Source: Lethocerus indicus
Taxonomy: Eukaryota > Arthropoda > Insecta > Hemiptera > Belostomatidae
NCBI GenBank assembly: GCA_019843655.1
Contig: JACDQD010000001.1
Coordinates: forward strand, 39,087,392-39,151,391
Reading direction: 5' to 3'
DNA: 64,000 nucleotides
Position 1 is the stretch's first letter, and the number at the start of each line of letters is the position of its first letter. This document shows, in pieces, positions 13,472 through 30,481 of the stretch. Made by a program: the position numbers and the translations under genes. The notes under the pieces were generated by a model, which saw nothing but the letters and a program-made list of their open reading frames with translations, was not told the origin of the DNA and made no database searches.

Positions 13472-15135
13472 TAATTTTGTGAAGTGCATTTATTTGTGTG
13501 ACAGTTAATTTTTGTTTTCCTAACATTGTAACAACACACTGCAAAATGTTGATCTAGATATAGTTTAATGGTGCCTCAGTTTTTGGCATAGTAGTTATAT
13601 TTCCATTTGTACAAAGTTGGCCTAATTAGGCTAGGTAGAAAGTCATGTTTGAAATGTATGCCGTTGATGATTTTGAACTTTGTGAAAGTTTAATGCTCAT
13701 AACCTAAACTCCTTAATGGAAAGACTATTTTATAAATAAGTCTGTTACCATGAAAGATTTTGTACAAAATGTTGAAAGCAATCTTATGTCTGTGAATACT
13801 GTGATTTAAGTTTATTCTTGTCCAGGAGCTCTTTGAAATCCTGCCTGTCAGAAAAAAGCATTGTCAGCAGTAAGTGTTCAGTGGTTGATTTTTTTTAAGC
13901 CCCATTTCTGATTGTCAATTAAATATTGGTTCCATCCATTCAATTTTACTTTAAGGGATACAGACTTTGAAACATAGGCAATAAAAGTTTTGGTACTAAT
14001 TTACAATCCAAGTCGACAGGACTAAATTACAATTCCTCTAATATACGTAACGGGTTAGTGACCTATGTGTTACATTGAACTTTAGACGTGCACGTAGAAT
14101 TCAAAAACAGTTGAATTATACTCTGTGTCTATGAACTCCTGGTTGGGCATGTGTAAAGTAAACAGACTGAATTTTTTGAGAAAATTATATTGTAGTGTGT
14201 ACAGTTCCATTTACTTTTGTATAAGGCATGCTTCATCTCATTTTTTCATTTCTTAATCTATTGTAAATTTAATTTAATGTCATCATTAATACTAATTTGT
14301 ACTATGTAAGATCTTAACTTATGGTAATGTTTACCGATATGAGATGCATTGTACAAAGTGCAAAATTGTGATTATTTTTATTGTTCAGCTATGTTTATAT
14401 TCAATACTTTGAAATTGCACATCTTTAAATTGTAGCACAAATTGTAAAAAAACATCAAATTCAATTAATAGTTTTTTAAAGCAAAATAATTTGAATTGTT
14501 AATGTATGGTGCTCTAATGAGTATTTTTTACTGTATAATACATAATATAATCTGTTGGCAAGTGGTCATTTTGCCAATCTGATTTTATGTTACTCCTTTT
14601 TTATTTATGAAAAATGTTAAGTGTATGAAAACTTGTTTTGTAACATGTTTATTGTACAGCTTGACATGTACTTTGTTTGCACACTCCCTTAAACTATTAA
14701 ATCTCATTAAAATAAAAAAAAATCCCAATATGAATATAACTAACCCTCCTAATATAAAAATACCTACCTCCACCTTCATTATGGATAACAGTTTTCTTAC
14801 ATTTCATTTTTTACTATTATAAGACAGGGAGTTATGAGCTAAACCAAGATAATTAAAGGATATTTAACTTGGTTATAGAATATAAGGAATGGGCTTAATG
14901 TAAAAAAAACTCAATGTATATAAATTGGAGGCTTTTTTTATACATCATTGGCTTTCCTAGATAAATTTCTCTATATAATTTATACTAATAAAGTTTCATG
15001 TGCATAATTTTATACATATATATTACACACATACAAATATTCAAGTAATAATATTACATCATTGCTCTCAATAAATCCTCTGGAAATCCCCAAACAAATG
15101 GGAATTATTGAATTAAGGTCATTGTAAAATCCATA

Positions 15136-15232
15136 GATTTCTAGGTCTATAATGTATAATGTATTGTTCTAAAAAAAATACTGATTTCTAGGTCTATAAT
15201 GTATAATGTATTGTTCTAAAAAAAAAAATACT
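15136..15232. repeat. Recent tandem duplication, two copies of about 47 and 50 bp
   Basis: The unit gatttctaggtctataatg... runs through ...ttgttct, a poly-A tract and tact. It occurs at 15136-15182 and again at 15183-15232. The copies are identical except for the length of the poly-A tract, so the duplication is young. Confidence 0.95.
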
Positions 15233-16404
15233 AACAAAAATTTTGATTCATTTAAGTCACAGGCCTTAAAAACAGGAACATTTAAAAACTACAATTTAAA
15301 TATTTCATAAATTGTAATCAAATTAGGGAAAAATTAATACTAATAAATACATAAACAATTTTTAAGTCTTATACATTCTCCACAGAACTTTTAATACTGA
15401 AATTTCAATGACCTAGAGTTCACACTTAAACAATGAATTAAAACGTGTATTTAACATTAAATTACACTAAATATTGTACTTGTCATATACTGTCTCTTGA
15501 AGGAACATTATATAGATACAATAAATTACATTATTACTCGTAATACTAAAGAAATCAAAATAAAAGGAATAATGGCAAGATAAGAGGCTGAAAAATAATT
15601 ATGGCATATTCCTGCCGTTTTAGTTAACAGAGTACTGAACACTGAATAATGGTGCACATTATTGGCAGGTCACATAACAAAGTCAGAGTATGTTGCTATT
15701 AATATATCATTGGTGGAATATCTAACTTGATTTCACTTCTGATACTCTAACAATATAAAATTGTTATTGAACATTTGGTGATCAACCTTCTCCAGACAAT
15801 GAGTACAAATTTTTAAATCAACTGAACAATCATAAATACTGATAGATAACTAAATATAAAAAAGATATGACTTCATAACCATACAAAGCAATAAATGATA
15901 AAATCAAATCTACGTTTAATTAATTATACGAGAAAAAACAATGAACACAAATTTAAAAGATTTATCCAAGTTTTGAACAATATGTGAATAAACCAAATAA
16001 AATTGTTAAATCTGATAATAGCATAATACACCTTGAATGAACAATACATTGTATAATTTTGAAAATGTTTTGAACTAATTAATATGAATTGCACTTTTTA
16101 AAAAACATATTTGGCCTTAGGTATAATTATTACACCTAAATAAATAAATAAATAATACTCTCATAACCATTATCACATTTAAGTAAATTAATTTCGGAAC
16201 TCAGAATATTTTTTTAATATGAACATATTGAGTTAGAAATTTACTCTTGGTACAATAGAATTAAATAATATCACTAGCTTAAAGAGATTCAATAAAGCAT
16301 TATAATACTACCAATTCTATTCTTTACAATTCACCTTATCCAAAATAAAAACGTCTAATTTCCTCTTGAAGTAAGACGATTTTCTTTTTCCAAATTAGCT
16401 CTCT

Positions 16405-19400
16405 TCAGACAGGTGTATAATCACCTTTGGGGGTATAAATTATTTGACCCTTCATTAATCGCCTTTTGAGTTCAATTAGAAGAAGTTTCTTCTCTTTTTG
16501 AATCTTCTTAAGGACTCCTTTATTCTCCATTGCACGTCTTGACAGATACGGTAGGACCTCATTAACTGGACCATAAGGTATATATTTATAGGCTGAATAT
16601 CCAGCTTGTCCTAAAAAAACAAACAAAATTCAAAAGTTCAATTGAAAAAATAGATACCGTTGTTAAAACTACAAATTAATCTATAAAACACAAATAATAT
16701 AATTGTTCGGATAAAAATACCTAATGGGAAAGTAATGTAATCACACATGCCCAGAAGCTGACCAAAACATATGACTTTGTCTTCGGGTGATACTCCTATT
16801 TCCTTCATTCTGAAATATTTCATATATTTATACAAAAATTGCATTTTTCCAAAATAAAGATTAAAATGCCAGAATTACATTTAACCAAAATGCATATCAC
16901 ATACTTCTCTATTGCAAATCGAACAGTGTTTTCATTATGGGATGCTACCATAATGCCAATCCTATTGGACCTTCCTTTGTCTTTCAAATCTTTGATACGT
17001 CGCAAACATTCCGTCAAGGTCCTATGATACATCTCTGACGTTGCCTCGTAAGTTGGATTGATGGGATCGGGATAACCTAGAGCTGCTGCCCTGGCACGCT
17101 CCTGTAAGTAACAAACAGCAACCTAATGTTATACCGATATCCCTCATTTGAAGGTAGATCAATTTGCTAAGAACAATAATTCACCTGATCCATATATGCT
17201 CCCCGTACAAGTTTAGCACCAAAATAGAAGTTTTGCCTTTTGGCTTGTTCCAAATCAGTTGAAACTTCATTATAAGCTTCTTTCAAATAACATTGGTAAG
17301 TGTTGAATACTATCGCCTAGAACAAAAATAGAAACAGCTTTTGAACTGATTTGAAGAATAATCTTTTTAATATATCTTAACGATGTCTTAATATTAACAA
17401 TGTTTATTTGTGTACACTTTATGCATCTATGCGAACTTTGTGCATGTGTGCACTTTTAATCTTTTCTAACTGATACTAATATTAGACTATAAATAGATAT
17501 CTTTTAGTGTATTAAATGCTCTAAGTACTTTTCAGGCCACATTATATACCCAATTAATTTCAGGTATTAAAAATAACAACATTAAACTGAAATGCAAAAA
17601 TTAAAAAATATATAGCTGAAATTTTAATTAAAATTTTTGTTTTTGTACATGACATAATATACGACTGTAGAATGCCTTATGAAAATACCAGAGTACTGGA
17701 TAAACAAGATACCTTTTCTGTATTGTATTTCCTCATCATTTCCAATGTAATTCTAGAAATTGCAGGTTGAAAATATGACTGTTCGGCATCAATCATAATG
17801 CGTACATCCAATTCTTGGGCGGTCTAGAAAAGTTTTTAATATAAACACCAACTAATCGAATCAATAATATTAAGTAATGGACTTTACTTTCATAAAATGT
17901 ATACATTAAATTGGCAAACAATTGTCATATACAATAGAGGCCAATTTACCCTGATTAATGAGTTCAATCGTCTAATCATATTTCGGAACATCTCTTCTTC
18001 TTTAGCTGATAACTGTGATATTAACCGGACCATTCTTCCTTCCTTGATACTTGGTACACGAAAGGTATCGCTAAGTTGAAAGTTTTCATCTACAATCCCA
18101 CTCCAAGGGAACAAATGAATAACACTGAAAAGAAAGACATCTTGGAGTAGGTTTATTAACAAGATAATAATTGAGCTTTTTCTTTTTGTGGTTAGAAATA
18201 GATAAAAGAACAAAAGGCAAGAATACTATCAAATTCAAAATAGTCTAACAATAATGGCCTGGGTACTAAAAAAATACTTCCAAATCTAATTGATAAATTA
18301 ATTAAAAATTCAGTATGAAGTTTTAATAATTGTTTAAGTAACTACACGATTAATATTACAATAATAATCTTATCTGGAATATTAAGGATTTTAAGGCCAT
18401 CAAACAAAATAACAAACCATCAAAAATTAAAATGTTTAATTTATATTATAAGCCTGTGTTGATAATTTGTAACAGTAAAATGAATTAGGAAGATGAATAA
18501 TCCATGCAAATGGGGAAAAGATGATTCATGGATCATTCCCTGGATCATCTATTTTACTAGGCATAACAACACTTGTTACATTCTGTTAAAAGTACTGTGT
18601 AATAACAAAACTACTCTATCAAATTTTGAGAACAGAAATGCTACTTAAAAATTAAATAAGCCACAATGAGACATACGGATGGAAACTGAGATTTTAAAAG
18701 AGCATATGTTTTTGTAGAGGACCAGAAAGTTAATTTTGTATTATGAAACTAGAATTCCATTAAACTTCTCTTTTTCCAACATTCAAATTAACCTGCAATT
18801 TTGATGATTTAATACAATGGAAGAAAATGACTAACTGTATATTTAAAAAAAATTGAAATGTTTAAATTCAATGGTAATAATGTTAATACAAAAAGAATTA
18901 AAATGTAACTTAAAGAGAACAATAGTTTATATTCCTCGATTATATTGACATACTCACCCTTCACTATCTTTAACAACTTTCTCTAAAAACTTTTTTGTGT
19001 CCTGAACACCTGCCTGCATAAGACGTTTCTCCAATTCCTCTGCAGACAGGTTTTGACCAATTACATTACCTCGTCCTCCAACAACGTCACTAACAAATTT
19101 ACGTGCTCGCATAATAACTTCTGATAATTGTAACTAGAAAACAATAAAGAATGATAAACTTTTGTCAATTTTCAGCCAGAAAAAATACACTGCCTTAACA
19201 AGAAAATAGAAATGTGATTTTCTTTAAAGAGAAATGAATAAGTATTTGTAACAGGAAAGATCAACAAAAATTGAGAAACTCACCAATAGTTGTGGCCTTC
19301 CAAGAGCTGTGAGTTTCACAGCCGTGATTCCAGTACCATAGGTAGCACCTACAAAACAAACAATGTTGAAAAATGTATAAAATGAAGAGAATAATTTTCA

Positions 19401-22400
19401 GTGAAGGGAAAAACAAAAATTTTGCAAGATGATTAATACCAACCAGCAACTGCATGCAGACAATCTTGGAATATTTCAACATTCCGTTCACAGGTGGCTT
19501 CGTTCAGATAAAAGTATGTCCTCGCACTCTGGACCTTGTATCTCCTATCAGCGAATGTCTTGTTCACATTGTATTGAGGCATTTCTCCCCCTACTGCAGA
19601 GGCTATGAAAAATCAAACTGGCATTATTAAAATTATATTGCGCCCATATGAAATAAACACATCTATAGGTACAAAGTAGGTACATACATTCTTATTTATA
19701 AAATTCACATTCTAATTTAAATTATAGTTCAAGTGCTTCATATGGTTTTTGTTATTATATCAATTGAAGATTTTTCATGAATGATTATATATAATTCCAT
19801 TTAAGAAATTAGTTTTTATCTTAAATTAAAATGAAATTAAAACATTTTAATAAAAATTGTAATTTTGATAAACAATATTCATATAATATTGACTATTGTC
19901 AACTAAACTAAGTACTTCAGTGCGAAGAAAATGACATTTGATAGAAGTGAAATAAATGAAACATGCAAATAGTCAAATAATATAATAGCAACAAACCTTC
20001 AGGACCGACAGCTGCATGAAAAAACAAGTAAATCAATGGTAAGTCAAACAATGGAATGCTTAAAAAAATGGTTTTAATTCATTAGTACATTTTAGATGAA
20101 ACATTTAGAATATAAATTCATAATTCATTCAAGAAAAAAGGAACAGAGATTATACCTTCCGAGGCAGCCTCTTTAGTTTTCTGCACCTCTGAGACACTGG
20201 ATCTAAAATTTAATACAAAAAAATTAAAACAATAATTTCAATTAAATATTTTTATTTTAATTCAGTTAGGCACTTGATTTAAAAAAATTGATTTTAGCAT
20301 GAACTTGTTTATACAGCCATAGTGTTCAACAAAACACACTAATTATCCAGTTCAGAATAAATAAGATAGTGATACAAAATTAATAATTATTGATTGTTCA
20401 CAATCTCTAAAATAAATATTTATTATAGTGAACGTGTTATCAATGAATATATGAACAAAGTTTATTATGATATCTAAACTTACAGTATTTCAATATATTT
20501 TTTCTTTATTTCATCTAACACTTAATTACACATAAAAGTGGGCAAACACTTATGGCACCTACTAATTAACAAATATTGAATTTTTAATATATATTTTTTT
20601 AAGAATTTTGAAGAGCCCTTAAGACAATGAGAGGCACTCAATAGATAAGATATTTACTTTCAGAGTCTATAAACAATCACCCAATATAAATTTTATACAC
20701 ACACACACACATACATAAATGAGTCCATGTAAGATTATTAATTGATTTTATAATTAAAAAAGAGTGGCAACATTTGAATTTTTTCAGACAAACAATGCAA
20801 AATGTTATCTTACCGTTTACATCTCCAAATATGCACTGGCACAAGCATAAAAAATTCGCAAGACAAGTTCATGCACTTACCTACATGCTGCTATATACAC
20901 CATTCACCTGATATTTTAGCCTGTTTAAGTAGAGATAATGAACCGAAGAATTCCACTTTCATTTATTATAGCTAAGAATCATTCTCCATTTTGAACTCTT
21001 TTTATTACTGATTACAAAACCATTTTTCAAGAAAATGAATTAGTTACATCAACAGAGGAGCAAGTTTCCAGAAATATATGAAGGAGGAAGATAGGTGACA
21101 TCAGGGTAGGTCATCCAATTATTCACCTGAACCTCCCTGCATACTGTTGGGCTTCCTTTTTTTTCCCCCCGAGTACATTATTTACTTAATTTTTTATTCA
21201 GTATATATACAGAATGCAAATCAACTGGTTCAAGTTCTTTAACTGAAGACGGCTATTGGATAGAATTTCCAATATATTTTTCCTTATTCTTTTAAGTCAA
21301 GTTTAAATACTATCTAATACAATCTTCTGGCTCATTTAGTTTTATTGATTTAAAACTCATTCAAAAATTTCACTGGTAATACTCTTTCTCTATTGGTAAT
21401 TTGTTTTCATTTAATCATTTATATTCACTGCAGGATTATTGAAAAAACTTTTTAATTAGTATTGTTTTTATATAATGGAAAGAAAATTTGTATTTCAAGA
21501 GCTGTACTATTCCACTGTAATTTCAAGAGGATCCTCTCATGCAATATTGAACAATTGAATGTACTCATGCATAGTACAACTCACTGAATGTAACATAGTA
21601 TGAGTGGACAGAGGGAATATAAAGTTAAATTTTTTATATCTACTCATACTAAAAACATTATTAAAATGAAGCACGATATGGATGTGATCAATTTGATATT
21701 CGCATCCACCTTCAATTATAGGGCAATTCAGGAATCAATCTTTCCCCTCTTATAAACATGCAACAATTTGTCTACAGAAAAAACCAATTATTAAATATTT
21801 TATAGATTAAATTCCATAATCAACCTAATTTTTAAATCTAAATATATCTAAAAGCAATATAGTTTACACTTGCAATTGACATTTCATACTCCTTTTCTAC
21901 ATATAAATATTAACTACTACCATTCAAAATAGAGGTTACTATTTAACAATTTCTTCATTATTTCATGCAGTAAGCCAAATGCTTTAATACTTTATATTCA
22001 GGAAATTAAAAACAATTAGTGTTTATAAAAATTGTGAATGTACATTTTTCAATATGAGCAAAATTAAAATGTATTTTAATTAATTAATTTTGATTCATTT
22101 ATATTAATGTTATGTACAATAATTATATACAATACCATATATTGTAAATTGTATTTATTCGTTTTTGTTAATCTCAAAGAATTAAACAAAATGGGGCAAG
22201 TCAAAATAGTATGTTTTATGAAATAAAAAACTTTTCCATTTGTCTGATGAATTTGACAGACAATGACCGTAACCAAAAAGGTATATAAAATTATCTGAAA
22301 ACGGTAATAGGAATAATACCATTATTTCTAAAATATTTACAAATTAAAATAATTGCCACATTGTGTAAAAGTAAAGATAAATGACATTCACATACTGCAA

Positions 22401-25160
22401 ATTATTAAGGGAAAATACTGATTTCGTACCTACAGGATTAAAAATAAAATTAACAAAATACCCCAAAAAATATAATTCTTAGTTTTTCCAAATCAGATCA
22501 AACATTTTCCATGCAGTTTTAAAAATAATAAATGAGGTAAGGTGGAAAGTTAAGCTAAAGAATAAATAAATAAAATAATAAAACATAAGATAGTTCTTAC
22601 ATATGCCTCTGATATCAGTTTCACATTGCAGTAATTAGATACCGGTTTAATTCAAAAGAAAACTATAATTAAAAGCAAATGGAGGAATAGAGGTATTGAA
22701 TTGGCTTGTTTTTATGAAAGCTACCGGAAAACAATTTATTTCTGGACTTGTTTTGTTTTTCACAGAAATTAATGGGCGTGGCTTTGGCTACCAGTAGATG
22801 ACCTTGATCTGACAAAGAAAAACTAAGATCGGAATCCCAGCCTCAATGGGGGAAACAGATAGTGAAAAGAAGGGACAACTGAAGAGCCTAATATAAAAAA
22901 AATCAATAAAAAAAACGAAAATAAAAAAAGGAAATCCAAACCTTTTTTGAAAACATCAAATTGAAAAAGGGGTTATTTTTTTATGCTTCAATTACAAATA
23001 AGCCTTCTTAATGTTGCGCCGCTAAATTATGCAATGCCTTATGAAGAAAACACACACTGAAATAAAAGAGAAACTATTGCTTAAGCGTAGCAGTTGAAAA
23101 AAAAACTAGTATACATTAATATATAGGAAAAACATCACTCGCTGGACATTAGAAGCATGTAAAATACATAAATCTGATTTAAGCATGAGTACTATTCAAG
23201 TTTCCCATTCAAATTAAAGCTACAAAGAAATTTATGTATTCAAATTAACCATGTATCTCAAGTTTCTAAGGACAATATTTGTCCACTAAAAGAATCCCTA
23301 ATCTCTAATAAAACCAAAGTATATTTTTGAAACAATGAGTATCTGCATTAATTCATCTAACCAGTGTATTATTTTATTGTATTAGGTTTTAATAATAACT
23401 GTGATTTTATAAATGCTAATTTAATGGATCAAAAACTGAAATTAAATTACCAAATACCCAATACTGAACAATATTCACTCCACCTCAGGTGTAACCTATA
23501 TTTGGAATAAATATGTAGAACTGGGAAAATACTGAAGCACTTTTATTTCTCTGCAAAAGCAGGACAAAATAAAATTATTAATCAAATAAAAATCAAACAA
23601 AAAGCAAATCATTGTTCAAATTTCTTTTATTCCTTCAAGTGGGGAATAAACAAAGAAATTTTAACTCCAACAACCTTCTAGACAAAAAAACTGCAATTTT
23701 ATAACACAGAATGAAAAAATACTTACTCCACTTCTCGTTTTTCAGCTTCTTCTTGACTGATATCCTCCTCAACCGAGTAATCTAAGATGGGTTTAACTCC
23801 GAAGGAATGTAGACGCTTTAAAGTGGGTACTATTTTATTTTGATCCTCGCCGGCAACAAAGTGACCATAAAATGTTGCTTTCATTAGAAGTGAAAACAAT
23901 CTCTCACCTATCATCCCCTTGCAAATTTTCATAATCTATAAACATATGAATCAATAATGAAGTGTTTATATCTTATCAAGAAATAATTCATTGTTATTAC
24001 AATAGTCAACTATATACTTTTTACAAGGAGATATATGTATATCATAATTAAGTTAAATTCAAAAATTAAGAAAAAAAAGGACATGATATGTTTAAAATTG
24101 AAACACAGATAATTAATTATGCATCCAAAAATCAGACTCTTCTCTTCTATTGTATATCCGCAAAAATGCATATTCTGCATATTATTTTGTGCATTATTGT
24201 ATATAATCATAAAAGATTAAGTGATTTTATTTTTAAAAAGTGATTCAGGAATATCAACCCAGTGTGATGAACCTGAGGGAAAATAATAGTTAATCTAAAT
24301 GTAATATTGACATAAACCACAAGATGAAAAATTAATCCACTTTACCTGATAAAATTAATTCCTGTAATTATAATTAATAACAGACCCTCTAATTAACAAG
24401 CTTAAAGGATATTTAAGATTAAGAATATAACCAATACAAAAAGGATATAAATTGGATATGAATAAAACAAGAGAAAATTTTAACAGAAATGCAGTAAATA
24501 ATAAATGATCAATAGAAGTCATAAGTAAATAATAAAAAATAGTTTATAATACTGGTGATGAAATTTTGTGGTCTACTTCAACAATATATATATATTATGG
24601 ATATTTCATAATTCAAAAATCATCAAAATAATTTTAAATAATAAAATTGTAGTCAAACTCTGAAAATTAAGTTATAATTATTTTTTTCATTCCCTCTCAG
24701 GTGGACCTGTGCAACTCTAAAATGGAGCTCCTTAAGTAGCTTAAAAATCCCACACATTCAAATTCCTTCCATTACCCAAATTAGAATTGATAACTTCCAT
24801 TTTATTATTGTCAGAGGTTTATTTTAATTTAAACCGTAGCGCGCTGCTTACCTCCATATTATGGTCTACGATATAGGTTGAGGAGCACATAGTATAAACT
24901 ATATAGGCTCTCAGAACTTCCCATGTTGTTTTGCTTTTGAACGCCGCCTCGACATCGTTGAAAGAATTGTCCAGTTCGTCCCGCCTCGGTTTTTTCTCCG
25001 GCTGGACGCCGGCCGAAACGGCCGAGGAACTGGCCCGAGCCTGAACATAGTTTTCGATGGGGAAATGAGTCGAAGGCCTACCTAAATGTTTCCTCCTTAT
25101 CGCGTGTATCCCGAATCTGAACTTAACGCTGGAGTCGATTACGGATCTGATAAAAGCCAT
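16405..25160 (-). CDS. slgA: Proline dehydrogenase, mitochondrial (13 exons)
   Basis: FAD enzyme of the mitochondrial inner membrane that oxidises proline to pyrroline-5-carboxylate, the first step of proline catabolism and a fuel route in many insects. Exons in transcript order: 25160-24852, 23935-23727, 20202-20156, 20011-19997, 19602-19444, 19348-19284, 19133-18958, 18124-17950, 17823-17713, 17316-17185, 17101-16905, 16809-16721, 16610-16405. They join in frame to 629 codons plus TGA; human PRODH is about 600. The N-terminus is basic and lacks acidic residues ([19 protein letters not shown]...), as in a mitochondrial presequence. Family motifs seen: [71 protein letters not shown] and [18 protein letters not shown], the last three in the FAD and substrate region. 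The linker coded by exons 3-5 differs from the vertebrate one. The exon at 19602-19444 uses a less typical donor (gttggt), chosen because it keeps the frame. Confidence 0.95.
19997..20011 (-). other. slgA: 15-nt in-frame microexon of slgA
   Basis: Read on the minus strand, a pyrimidine-rich acceptor (ttttttcatgcag) and a donor (gtttgt) flank 15 nt that encode AVGPE in the phase of the neighbouring exons. Because 15 is divisible by three and both flanking phases match, inclusion or skipping both leave the protein in frame. It lies in the variable linker before the catalytic barrel. Confidence 0.6.
20203..23726 (-). other. Long second intron of slgA
   Basis: About 3.5 kb of AT-rich DNA between coding exons 2 and 3. 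It holds a short (CA)n run near 20697-20710 and the candidate alternative exon at 20814-20872. Otherwise I see no gene or mobile element. Confidence 0.6.
20814..20872 (-). other. slgA: Possible alternative first exon of slgA
   Basis: Inside the 3.5-kb second intron the minus strand has an ATG, 19 open codons (beginning [16 protein letters not shown]) and a good donor (CG|gtaaga). The phase fits exon 3 exactly, so the reading would continue into the known protein. Such a form would lack the presequence and exons 1-2. Drosophila slgA is known to have several isoforms, which makes this plausible, but a chance match is not excluded. Confidence 0.25.
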
Positions 25161-25952
25161 CGCCTAGCAGCAGAAGGGGAGCGTTTCAATCTTGGAAGCG
25201 GGACAGATTCCTTGGGAAGGAACGGATACCGGAGAAAGAAAAAAAATTTCCCACTTATCGATCCTAAAACATACTCCTCTGAACGGGAGGCGAACGAAAA
25301 TCCTAACGAGGAACCGAATCCCGACCGATCGCGACGATTATCTTACAATGCCGGCAACCCAATCGCAGCCGGCCATTCTTTCGGTCTTCCCCAAAAATGA
25401 GTTTTAATTTAATCGAATTACGACCTAAAATGCGCGTTATTTGTTATATCCAATTCGTTATTAGGGGGCTTTAATTTTTTTCTTTATATTTTCTCCGGAT
25501 TGTACTTTGAGCCGACCGTCGTATGAAAATAGTAAATTTCCTTAATAGAGACACATTCGACCGAATATTTCGTAAAAATGTATTTAAATTAGCCTTATTT
25601 AAAACAAATGAACTAAACTTAAGACAATATAGTTTCCGGCGTATGTATATACAAAAGGTGAATGTACGATATTATCGTTCGAAAGTAAAAATTAATAATT
25701 AAAATGTTATATTAAGTTAAAATATATATTTTAATAGCTATCGATTACATAGTTGTCGGGGAATAAGGAAATTACGATTTTATTATAAAGATGACGTAAC
25801 GGCGGAAGGATACATAATATTGAATTATTGAGACTACTTTCATTGTATGTTGTCTGGCTCGCTGGGCTTCGTCTTAATCTTGTGTTGCACCTCAATCTCT
25901 CCTTTTTGGAAGTTTCTGCCTACGTTATTTTGAATTATCCACAACTGCAATA
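25161..25952. promoter_or_regulatory. Bidirectional promoter region of slgA and 14-3-3 epsilon
   Basis: The start codons of the two divergent genes are 792 bases apart. The stretch, with exon 1 of slgA, is clearly richer in CpG than the gene bodies on either side, as expected for an unmethylated shared promoter in an insect with gene-body methylation. No clear TATA box is placed at a sensible distance. + strand open frames at 25086-25407 are antisense to exon 1 of slgA and look like chance. Confidence 0.6.

Positions 25953-30481
<4,529 letters not shown>

Larger units (their letters stand above)
13029..16404. other. Convergent 3' region between the MTA-like gene and slgA
   Basis: This holds the 3' UTRs of two genes that face each other. 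It is very AT-rich with no convincing ORF. It contains the recent tandem duplication at 15136-15232, an (AAAT)n run near 16139-16155, and + strand AATAAA signals at 13466 and 14987. Transcript ends may overlap here. Confidence 0.6.

Noticed and set aside
19261..19491. Reading through the slgA 19602-19444 exon to a later donor (76-codon ORF)
   Set aside because: That frame loses the conserved KLTALGRP block. The earlier gttggt donor restores it.
25086..25407. + strand ORFs of 71 and 104 codons
   Set aside because: Antisense to slgA exon 1 and within the CpG-rich promoter; GC-rich sequence has few stops. No family resemblance and no splice partner.
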